Positions 11,501 through 23,500 of a stretch of DNA of 64,000 nt are shown here, one piece after another (the stretch's first letter is position 1; every line of letters begins with the position of its first letter). This DNA comes from Berghia stephanieae (Eukaryota; Mollusca; Gastropoda; Nudibranchia; Aeolidiidae): positions 86,577,958 to 86,641,957 of the forward strand of contig CM067445.1 of assembly GCA_034508935.3 (NCBI GenBank), read 5' to 3'. The notes beneath the pieces are model-generated. The model had not been told where the DNA came from and ran no database searches. It saw nothing but the letters and a program-made list of their open reading frames with translations. A program made the translations under genes and the position numbers.

Positions 11501-14500
11501 ACTAGTTACAAAGATGACAACTATTGGGAATGGGTATGTACAAAGACTGAATTGTGAATTCTCCTAAGTACTATATTTCCAACAGCGATATGTTGTTGTG
11601 AAGCATGGGTCATTAGCAACGCAATGGCCAAAAAGCTCATTTCTTTTGAAATTAAATGCTATTGGAAAATTATCAAAGAAGGATATACTGGCAAGAGTTA
11701 GTCGAAAAGATTAATATTGAAATGCTTTCGGAATATCAAATGCCATGAAACAATTGAGAAACATAGTCAAGAAAATTCAACTAAGGGATCAGCTGACAAA
11801 GAAAGGATCGGTCTTGTATGTGCTGTAGTAATCTGTCAGGAGCCGTGTGCTGCATCTAAATTTTGTAGCATTAAACAAATAGTTGTTGATTGTTGCCTTT
11901 TGGATAGAATGTTATTTTATTTGTAAAGTAGTTTCTACCAGATCTAAGAAATTCAGAAGTCCAATCACAGCTGGATCAGGAAAGTAGCCCAATCAAGCTG
12001 GTTTTGAAACCAGTATGTTAATATTTATGTGTGTAGTGGTTTATTTGTTTGAGCTATCAATTGGGTTCTTCAGTGTGTTTTTAACAAAAGGATGAATTTT
12101 CGTATATATCTTCTTGCACTTGAATTCATTCCAAAGAAAATTGTTTACTACTCCTTGCACAGGACGCTTGTTTATTAAAAAGTATTTTGCGCACCAGATC
12201 TAGCTTTGACCAAGCTTATATAGTTACAATAAAATGAAGACCGTGCATTCTACACAGATTTAAGTAAAATCTCTTTGTGTGCCGAATGCTGTACCTAATT
12301 CTAATAATTTTTGTAGATTAAAAAAAATTTTGTTTTGTTTATTTGCTTATTATTAATATTTTTTCCATTTCTTTTCTTTTCACTTTTACCTCTCTACTCT
12401 TTGAAGGTACCTAAAGGGAAAACTACTCAAAAGACGTCGGTTTGGAAATTAGTTGAGTGCTTGGATGATGTAAGTTCTCTGCAGTTAGTAATAGTTTTTA
12501 ATGAGTATAGTCCTTAAAGCAATGGAAGTCTGCTCTGAAGCAGTGAAGCTATCAGCAAAAGTGAATATGAAAAGGTTTCACTTGAGAACAACACACATGT
12601 GGGGGTGGGATCTTTTGCCCTCCCATAATTCGTAGGGAAGTCAATTTTGATGTTTGTTTACACTGCTTTCTCAATGATGTTTTTTAGTTTTGCTGCAGCA
12701 GAGATGCCAAATCTTTGGTTTCACCAGATAAAAATTCAATCCGAAGCAAAAAAATTCTGGGTTACATTCTGATGTCTTATGGTTTCAAAAATGAAGCTGT
12801 AAGAAAGAAATTCACATAACACACACACACACACACACAAAATTAAGTGTTGAGTAAGAAAAAATCATTGTTGTTTGGCTGAATGGAGTTTTTTTTATCA
12901 TTATTCATATTTAAATCTTTTCTGTTTTGCAATATTTGTCATGTTAAATATACATTTTCAATTATTTTATTGTGTATCACAGATTAGTTCTTAACTATTT
13001 GATATTTCTAGATTTTACAATCATCTTAATGTTGAATTGTTTTTCCCAGATATTTCGATACTTGAGAAATAAAGAAAATGATTACACAGATCTTTGTCCA
13101 ACTGACTCAGACACAATGTCAATTCGACCTGATGAATTGCTCTGTCAAATAAGGTAAGTAGATAATGATCTGCCTACTGACTATTTAGAGATAAATGAAA
13201 AGCTGTTTTGACAACTTCAATCACTATTTGATTGTACACAATTGAGATAATGAATGTAGAATTTTTAAATGTTTAAAATACAATTTTCCATTCCTCTTTT
13301 TATTATCTTTTTCTCTGCATTGTTAAAACTTTCAAAATATTTCATAGATGTAGAATTCATTCTGACGACATATAAAAGATGGATATTTATCATTGAATAT
13401 GCCTTATTTTCTTTCAAAATAATTTTGACATAAGTCAATGAATTAGGAATGATTTAATTTTCATACTTATCTCTTTCATGTCTGTCAACTTAATGTCAAT
13501 TTGTAGGTTTGGATACCTCAAAGTGTTGCTACTGTCTGACAGTTACAAATCGTTTCATATTTCAATCTTTCAGAAAGTTCAATCCTTTATTTGAGGAGAA
13601 TTCTCAGCATGATGCTCAAGAACTGCTTCGTTGTTTACTGAGTTGCTTAGATGATGCAGAATCTGAATTAGAAACAAGCCAAACACAGAGAAAACAGGAA
13701 GACGAGAAAGTCATTGAAGGCCTTAAGGATAACAATACCTCAGGAAATATAGATGATGAAAATGGAGGCATCTGTTACTAATACTAGTAAATTACGAGGG
13801 AGGAAAAGAAAATTAGCTGCACTTAAGCAAGAGGATGACAACCATGTTAGCTCTTCGATCATGATGGAATTTTTGGGCAGAAAAAAGACAAAATCGATAT
13901 CCCCGACACAAATTACCTGTGAACATAAAAAAATAGTTGTAGAAACTAGTGAATTGAGTGATGTCCAAAATTGTGGGGATGCAAAAAATGATAACGTTAT
14001 TATGAAGGAGAATCTTGTTAAGTTTAAAGTTGGAACAGAATCGAAATTGAATCCTGCTGGTGATGGTAAGGATTTCCAATCTTTGAATACACTTCCAAAA
14101 GAAGGTCTTAATTCTCAAGAAGGGGAAAAGCAACAGAGGCTGGGAACAAAAGAGTCAAAGGAGTCAGTTGAAGGTGTGATAGTTGTTTCTTCTGATGAGG
14201 AGAGCAGTGATATGAAAGATTCTAATCATTATAAGAATTGTCCTGAGTCACCCCAAAAGATATTACAGAGATAATAGAAGATCCCATTGTTAATCCATCT
14301 GTACATAAGACAAATCACAGGTCAGAGAAAGGCAACAATAAAGTGTGCTCTTCTGATACAGAGGCATTTCATTTGTCGACCGAACAAATTGGAAATAAAT
14401 ACATGATTAGTCCAGGCAAGCACCTCATTATTCATTCACCTCTTCGGAAAGGTTTAAGCCCCACAGCTCAGCTACCTCATTCCAGAAGTTTTTTAACAAA

Positions 14501-17500
14501 GATTCAGGGATTTCTGCCTAACTCAGCACGGAAAATTCTTAACTTTTCTTCCAGTCAAAATGATTCAGTATCAGCTCAGCAAGGCATTCTGGGCACACCA
14601 AACATCAGTCTTTCACAAGGTTCTTGTCAAAGCAATGCAGCTTTGGACAGTATCGGTGCTTCAAAATTACGAGGGATCAACAGTTCTACAAAACTGACTT
14701 CCCAATGTCTATATGAAGCAAAATTAAAGTTGAAACGTTGTGACTGGCTTGGGGTTAGCCCTGTCAAGTCCATAAGTGCCAATCTGGTTTTAGAACGAAT
14801 CAAAAATGAAAATAATACTCTTCATCAATCTCCAAGTAAAAGGAAAATCAAGTTTGAATCAGATGAAATAGATGGAGAAAAATATCAGAAGGACAATGTT
14901 GAATGTGATTCGAGTACATCTGAAAATAAAAAGAGACAAACAACGTTAAACTTTGGTACAATGAAACAACATTTAGAAAGAAATGCTACACATTTAAAAA
15001 ATAGTGGTCGGAAAACTTCAGGCATCAAATCTCTTAAGCAATCCTCTGAATACCAAGGATGTAAGATTAAACCCCTCTCCATTCAACTGAAGAAGTTAGA
15101 TTGGTTAGGAACAGATTGTAAGGGACAATCTTTTAACCTTAAGGAGATTTTGAAGAAAGAAAAAATTGCTGATGGCTGCCAAAACTTACGAGGTGAGTAC
15201 TATGTAAATATCAAAATTAAAATATAATTGCTTTAACCATCCCAGGGAAAAATTTGTCTTTAAGTTCTATTTGAAAAAAAAAAGAAGACAATCTCAATAA
15301 CTCGCGTATCAACCACAGTGCTGCACTACAAAGTGAGCAATGGGGTTAATTCACGCAGCTTGACAATGAAGAGTGATGTCACTTGACTTCCAATATTATG
15401 GGTTAAAAATGGCCTCCCAATATAAACAGTGAAAGCGAGCTGACGCTTGTTGACACATCTGATTAATAGACGTACACATGTGAACTTATTTTCTCTTTAT
15501 TTTATTTTTTATTTTTTGTGTGAATAATGTCATGAATTAGTTTGAGAGTGTTTTGTTTCATTTAATCTTCTGGGCCCATTTTCATGAACGAGGACTAGAT
15601 TTAGTAATTTACTAGTCTAGTAAATGACTAGATAGTCTTAATCCCAAGCGAAGTAAGTGTCTAAAAAAATTGGATTTCATGAATGCTTTCTAGTCTCGGA
15701 CTAGCTAGTCACTTGTCTAGAAGTGGGCGTTGTAAGGACGTTGCCTATTTCGGTTATTTTGTGCGGGTAACATCACCTCTCAACTTCATGAAGATATGAA
15801 AGATAGACACGCATTCATACTTACAACGCAAAAGATTTCCAAACTGGAAATTAGTAACACACATGATATTGACTGTCAACTGTTATAGACTGCAATGGTG
15901 TCCATTGTCGACTGTCAATTCTATATTTAGAACAATGGCAGTTTCATAGAGACAACCGAATACTGAAGGTGCCGTGATTTTAGAAGGGGGAGTAGAAATT
16001 CAACTTGGGTAATTAAATTGATTTAAGCAATGTCGATGTATCCAGAGTGCACAGTAACGGGGTAGATGTGGGGCTTATCTCTTTGTTAAAGGGTGATAAC
16101 AACATATGTCTAGGTGGCATCGCTTTGGATGTCTCTAGTTACTGCCAAAGTTATTAAGAGTAAATCAAGTGTCTTCACATTCCTGATACATAAATATGAC
16201 ATAAGTGTAATTTTCATTGCTCACTCCACTTGATCGGATGAATAGTGTGTAAACTGCATTTGCTCGTGTCATACATAAAAACTATAATTCAATTAACAAC
16301 CTATTGAATGAGGTGCATGATGATGAAGAATTTAAGTCATTTACATAGATGTCATGCACAACAGAAAAATTATATTTTTTTGGATTCGAATACAGATTGC
16401 AACATTTTTCAGTGTATTTTTCCAAAGTTTTGAGTGGAGACAGCTGAGCAATTTATATCATTTATTGAAATGAAACAAAAAATGTTGACACAGGCCTCAT
16501 ATTAATGGCTATAAATATAATTTTCACTCAGCAAACCGTCCCGACACAATATCGTTTTGAAGCAATGGGTCACATATTCACCTTCCTCTGTCTTTTCGTG
16601 CTTATTATTTTTCTGTTCCATTCTTGTCCTCGGCTTGCTTGACTTATTCCTCAAGGACCCTGGTATTTTTTAAGCAAATTTATAGGTCCAAGTCATCTTT
16701 TTCAGTTGAGGCCATTAGAATCCTGCTGTTGTCTGACATGGCAGTTTTTTGCAAAAAAAAAAAATCCCAAATTTTGCAAGCTAAAACAGGAAAATTTGCA
16801 AAAAATTGCGATTAATTTTCTTAAAAATCCATAATTAGTTCAACAGTTGTGTTTCTCCATGTTGTCCATATGAAATGCCCATAATGATAACCCTTTTTAA
16901 AATTTTAAAGATAACACCAAAGCTGATAAACCAAGGCAAAAACTAGTGCAAGGTCTTTTTGGTGGAGTCATGGGTCACCGCACCTCCTGCTGTGAATGTG
17001 AAAAGGCCAGTAACCGATCTGAGAATTTTTTGGATGTTAGCATTCCAGTCAGGATACTCTCCAGCTACGATAACAATGAAAGTAGTGATGAGGATGAAGA
17101 TTCTAAGGACAAGGGCACAGGTAGGAAATACAAAGTTTGTTCCTATGTACAATGGTAATGTTCCACTATTGAAGTAAACATTATGGCTCTTTAACCCTCC
17201 CTTACCGCCTATTGGAAAATCGTCACATTTGTTACGATGCGACAGTCACTTTTCTCATCCAGATTTCATTTGTTTTTGCTATAGCTATAAAAACTTGACA
17301 TTTTGTAATTGAGCTAATGTTATCGAACAATATTATGTATAGAATGTGCTTGTTGCTTTTCTGTTTGAGTAAGATATGTCTGTTTTTGTGTTGGGTGGGT
17401 GTGAAGGTTTGGGGAAAATTCTGAAAATGGCTGGTAAGGAGAGGGTTAATATTAATCTGTAACTTTTGTAGTTAATTGTTGTCTTTAACTTTAACTCCTT

Positions 17501-20500
17501 TAAATACAGTGTAAAAAAAAAAGAAAGGTTCAGGTCAAAAGTTTCCAGATATGATTATAACTATGTTCGTCATTTACATCATAAGTATAAGCAATATATT
17601 TTTTCATGGGGTACCAATAAAGTGTATTGTGATCGATTTGATCAAAACTATGGACAATTTTGTATAACTGTTTATTTTCACATATTTTTTAAATGTATAA
17701 CATATAGCCATTAGTTATTATGATGATGACGACTATTACTACAGTAGAGGCCAGTATTTGGAATGGCACTTTCGAAATGATCTGACTTTGACAGATTTTT
17801 TCTATATGATTTCACCTGGTTTGTCAAAATGCATACCGGTTAATTTTGAACAATTTCAGAGCTTCAGCAAATGTTTTAAGACTTTTTTCTTTTGAAGTAA
17901 TCAAAAACATGAATTTCCCATTGAAAATAGCAAGAATAGAGTCATCCTAGGTCTTCAAATGAACAGAAAAGTCAGTTAATTAACAATTCATTGAGTTTAT
18001 CACCACCCATTCTCTTTGATATAAGGTAATATATTATAATTTAACTATTTGGTGAGCAGCAAATGTTTATGAGAATGAGGTAAAGATGCAATGGTTGATT
18101 TGTTTTTATCAAAGCATGCCACGTTGATTAAAATTGTATGATATGTTGTTGATTACTTTGGAAAAGGATTCATGTGTACTTGATTCACTTTCCAGATATA
18201 GGTGTTTTGTAGTGACAATTCTATATGAATGTGACGTTATGAGATGGGGTATCACAATCTCTTTCATCTATCATTTTGTAATGTTAAATGTAGCAAAGAA
18301 TGGAACATAACATTTTAGACAAGCAAATAAAAGTAAGAACCATGTCGATCAATGTATCCTGGTAGGGTATGTGCTTCAGTAGGATATGTGCTTCAGTAGG
18401 ATATGTGCTTCAGTAGGATATGTGCTTCAGTAGGATATGTGCTTCAGTAGGATATGTGCTTCAGTGTGAATGGGACTTTGAAGCAGTTCTAATTAGACAC
18501 ATTGATCATTTACTCAGCCTGTTTCTTTGTTTGTATTACTTTCTCTTGGATGCTTTTAACATAACTGTGAACCCTTCCACTTTTTGGCGGAATCATTCCT
18601 ATTTTCATTCTTCCTTTTCCTCTTCCACTATTCTGCTGTCTCTAAAATTCCGATTTTCAAAAATAATGATAATGGTAAGAAGAAAACAATGGAAAAAGGG
18701 TGGGGGTGGGGGGAGGGTTAAAAATTAAAAAGGTGATTTAAAAAAAAAATTTAACTTATGATTGCCAAAAGGGAGCTAAGTAGGAGAATTAACTGTACTC
18801 CTTTCCCCCTTCCCCATTCCATTACCAAATCAATACATAAGATATGTAGTGTTGTCAGCCGTGCCCAAATACTGTCTTAATATGTGTTATGTACCAACCG
18901 CAGTACATAAAATAACTGACAGGGAAGACGCTCCTTGGTTGCCAATCATCAAGTAATTATTTATTCAAGTATTTTAAATCATAATATATCACAGACTTAG
19001 TAATATTAAACATGCAGTATAGAAATATACATAAACAGAAATATACGTTATGTAATATAACGTCAATGCACAAGTGTAGTTAACTTATGATACGAATGTA
19101 ATGTATTCTATTAATATATTCAATTGTGACATTATTTAGAAATAACTAAAATGTAATTAGTGTATTATTCATGGAAGTAAATTATTAGTTATTGCAAAGG
19201 GCAATAACTCAATAATAACAATACACCATAACACCTCCCTTCTAGCCTGAAGGATACTAAAGGTTTAACCATCAAAATATTAACATAGACACACATGATG
19301 TAACAGTCCGCTTAAAACACTATTTCAAAGTTAATTTGAAATTCTATGTTACACATCCAGAAGACCGCCGTTGCGATTAACATTTAAAAGTCCGTACGAA
19401 CAATACTATTTCAAATGTCCGGCGATCACATACACTATATCAAGTCCATTTGACAGTCCATGCACTGGAATAATCTGTTACAAGAACGTTAGTCTCGTTG
19501 TCACAATTATAATATAACCACTATGTTAACTACTGTGGCGTGTGCGCAGTTGGTCGACGTGTCTTCTCAAAGTAGGACCATCCGGCACGATTTTCACATC
19601 GAACATTCGGTTTCCAATCACTGATGCTACAATCGCTGGCACCCACTTGTCCCTACGCCCCCTCTGAAAAGACAGGGCATAGCACTGGCTGTTCACTGTG
19701 AACTTAGTTTTCCTAGACGAGCGAAGATTTACACGGCTTTGAGGCAGGAGCACATCTATCTTCGCCCGTATCTGTCGACCAATCAGAAGTTCGCTTGGGC
19801 TATAGCCACTGCACAGGGGAGTTCTCCGGTACTGGATCAAGAACTCGTGTAAGGCCTCACTGGTACTGAGGCTGGACTTCCTAAGCGACTTTTTAAATGA
19901 CTGTACCAGTCTCTCAGCTGCACCGTTGGTCTCTGGATGATACGGGGCTCCTTGTAGGTGTTGAATACCCGGCTCTCACAGAAACTGGCAAACTCAGCTG
20001 ACGAGAAGCACTGCGCATTATCAGTGACGATGGTATGCGGGTAGCCAAAATGCGCAAAATCCTCGTCCAACTTTTGAAGTGTCGCCTTCGTGGTGATGGA
20101 TGTCATCTGGTGGACACACGGATATTTGGAGTATTCATCCACCATCACGAGCCAGTTGTGTCCTTTGAAATTCACGGCGTGGTCGATATGGACACGTTCC
20201 CATGGTTTGTCGGGCATAATCCATGGCTGTTTTGGAGGCAAAGGTCGGGCCGAATTCCATTTGACCTTTGTCACCGTCTTTACTCGTTGATGTTGACTTC
20301 TCTTCCGACAGGCAGACTTTATGTGGCCCTTAATGCCGCAGTGGTGGCAAAGGGCTTCCTTGTATCGACAGACATCACTCGAGTGGTTCCCGATGCACCG
20401 GTAGCACCGGGTTTTCTGGTTCCCGTTCTCCGCTGATTTTGATTGGCGGCTGATCTCTGGAGACGGTTCGTTATTCGCCGTGGGGAGCTTACGAGCCGGA

Positions 20501-23500
20501 TTTCGATTGGGCTGGAACTTAAACACATCGGCATTTGATGTGCCGACCGTCTCTCTGGCAACTTTTCTAGCCTCCTCCACTTCCGCGGCGATCTGAATGG
20601 CTCGATTGAACGTCAGCTCGTCGTCCCTTACTTTGAACAAGGCTTTGATGGTCGCCTCGCTGTTTGATCGAGCAAACGAATCGAGTCATCGCCTCGTCCA
20701 ACGGGTCTTTGATCGAGCCAAAATCACATGTAGCTGCCTCTTGCCGAATTCTGGCAGCTAACTCGTGGACAGTCTCTCCTGGCTTCCTTTCTGTTCGTGT
20801 CCAGAATTTGTAACGTTCCCGAACAACGAATCTTTTGGGGTTGAAATGGTCAACCATGTGCTGCTCGATCTCATCCATCGATAATTCGTTGACGTCCTTG
20901 GGAGGAACGCTCTGTGAAGCCAGGTTTGCCAGCAGTTTGAAGATGGCACACGATTGGTTGGTGAGAAAAATCTCCGCAATCCTGTCCGATGGAATGGAGT
21001 TGGCCTTTACGAACGTCTGGAAACGTGACCAATAGTCCGTCCACAGCTCTGCGTTTGAATCGAACTCGCAGAACCTGGTGTTGGTCACTGACGACTTGGG
21101 ACGATCCATCACCAAGGCCATTAACGTTTCCATCTGTTGACGCTGCAACTCCATCTGCTGTTGTTGTTGGGCCATCTGATCACGCAATAGCCCAACGAGC
21201 TCCTCGGTGGTCCATGCTGCTCGTGTAGTCATGACGATACGTCCAAAGCAGCCAATGAACGATCAGCAGGCCGATACGTCGCTCCGCTAGTTGGTTTTCC
21301 GTGCTGTCCGATACAGCAAAAGTACGTCACCCGTCCGACACGGCAGGTACTCCTCGCACGTCTGTCACGACAGGCAATCACGTCCTGATGATTCTTCCAC
21401 GTCTGTCACGACTGACAGTCACGTCCTGATGATTCTTCCACGTCTGTCACGACTGACAGTCACGTCCTGATGATTCTTCCACGTCTGTCACGACTAACAG
21501 TCACGTCCTGATGATTCTTCCATGGCTGTCACGACTGACAGTCACGTCCTGATGATTCTTCCACGTCTGTCACGACTGACAGTCACGTCCTGATGATTCT
21601 TCCACGTCTGTCACGACTGACAGTCACGTCCTGATGATTCTTCCACGGCTGTCACGACTGACAGTCACGTCCTGATGATTCTTCCACGGCTGTCACGACT
21701 GACAGTCACGTCCTGATGATTCTTCGAAAACAGCCAATGGGCGGTCTTCCCTCTCAGCAAGTCGAAACGTCGCTGTACATACACGTCCGACTCCGCTGGT
21801 AAGTTGTCCTTGCTGTCCGATACAGCAAGATAAGTAGGTCACGGCAGCTTCTCCTCATACGTCTGACACAGCAGAGCAGTCACGTCCTCTCCCTCGCTCG
21901 TCTGGCACGGCAAGGCAGGCAGGTCCCCCTCGCTCGTCTGGCACGGCAAGGCAGGCAGGTCCCCCTCGCTCGTCTGTACTGCAAGGCAGGCAGGTCCCCC
22001 TCGCTCGTCTGGCACGGCAAGGCAGGCAGGTCCCCCTCGCTCGTCTGGCACGGCAGGGCAGGCAGGTCTCCCTCGCTCGTCTGGCACGGCAGGGCAGGCA
22101 GGTCCCCTCGCTCGTCTGGCACGGCAGGGCAGGCAGGTCCCCCTCGCTCGTCTGGCACGGCAGGGCAGGCAGGTCCCCCTCGCTCGTCTGGCACGGCAAG
22201 GCAGGCAGGTCCCCCTCGCTCGTCTGGAACGACACGGCAGGCTGGTCAAGGTGGGCGGACAGTCCCCTTCACACGCTCTTCCTTCGTCCGGAGGCAGACC
22301 AGGGCAAGGCTCGTCCTTCTTCGTCCGGAGGTAGGGCAGGGCAAGGCTCGTCCTTCTTCGTCCGGAGGGAGACCAGGGCAAGGCTCGTCCTTCTTCGTCC
22401 GGAGGTAGGGCAGGGCAGGGCTCGTCCTTCTTCGTCCGGAGGCAGGGCAAGCAGTCCTCTTCGTGGGTTGGCAGTCCTTTAAAAGGACTGTGATTTCATG
22501 TGACCCACAGCTGGAATCCTCGTCGCCACTGTTATGTACCAACCGCAGTACATAAAATAACTGACAGGGAAGACGCTCCTTGGTTGCCAATCATCAAGTA
22601 ATTATTTATTCAAGTATTTTAAATCATAATATATCACAGACTTAGTAATATTAAACATGCAGTATAGAAATATACATAAACAGAAATATACGTTATGTAA
22701 TATAACGTCAATGCACAAGTGTAGTTAACTTATGATACGAATGTAATGTATTCTATTAATATATTCAATTGTGACATTATTTAGAAATAACTAAATGTAA
22801 TTAAGTGTATTATTCATGGAAGTAAATTATTAGTTATTGCAAAGGGCAATAACTCAATAATAACAATACACCATAACAATATGTTTGGTGGCAAAGTTGG
22901 TGGTAATTTTGATATTATTCATTGTTAAAAGATTCCAATTTCGTACTCAAATTCCTATTTTCTGACGTTCTGATTCCACTTTTGGAATATGAAGGGTTGG
23001 CAGGTCTGTTTTAAGTGCAGCTATTGTCATTATTGTCTTTTAATAATTGTCCCATTACCTTTCTTTTTTTCTTTTTTACTGGTGCTAAAATGAGTCAAAA
23101 GTGTTGGAAATACTGTGAACCTGTGAAAAAAGGAATTTATTATTTTTTTTTATCACCTTTTCAGACAGCTGTGTATTTAAGTTGCTCAAATCCTTATCAA
23201 CTCGGGAGCGCCTGTGCAAGGATAACAAATATTTCTGTGATCAGTGCTTTGCTCTTGTAGAAGCTGAGCGATTCTGTTTCTTCCAAGATCTTCCTAAAGT
23301 GCTGGCTGTTCACCTAAACAGATTTGATGCTGGTCTTGGGTATGTTTAAATTTCACTTTCTTTATTATGACGGTATAATTCCAACGAGGGATATATTCCC
23401 ATGCACCTAGTGTTAATTACTAATATCTCAAAAAGTATTACATATGCAATTAGCAAATTTTGTTCATATTTTCTTTTTATATGGAAGTAGGGGTACTCAG

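Larger units (their letters stand above)
18885..22878 (-). mobile_element. Ty3/Gypsy-type LTR retrotransposon fossil, minus strand, in a USP1 intron
   Basis: A 3,994-bp element with 349-bp LTRs that begin TGTTATG and end CATAACA. It is flanked by the 5-bp target duplication ATATG (18,880-18,884 and 22,879-22,883). On the minus strand a primer-binding site TGGCGACGAGGAT lies one base after the 5' LTR (22,516-22,528); it fits the 3' end of tRNA-Ser(GCT) as I recall it. A purine tract AGAAGGGAGG (19,234-19,243) precedes the 3' LTR. Gag-like, zinc-knuckle and integrase-like parts are recognisable; the remaining pol functions are not, so the copy is broken and non-autonomous, with several breaks. 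The LTRs differ at only about two positions, so the insertion is young. Confidence 0.88.

Noticed and set aside
12688-12799. In-frame open stretch with acceptor- and donor-like edges between USP1 exons 4 and 5
   Set aside because: It keeps phase 0, but its translation (FCCSRDAKSLVSP...) has no USP counterpart, and skipping it joins exons 4 and 5 exactly as in other USP1 proteins. At most a cassette exon.
21381-21730. 41-bp repeat array looking like a CRISPR
   Set aside because: Units abut with no unique spacers, the context is eukaryotic, and the array lies inside an LTR retrotransposon.
21839-22590. Three overlapping long Pro/Cys/Arg-rich minus-strand frames
   Set aside because: Produced by GC-rich tandem repeats whose unit length is not a multiple of three, so all frames stay open.
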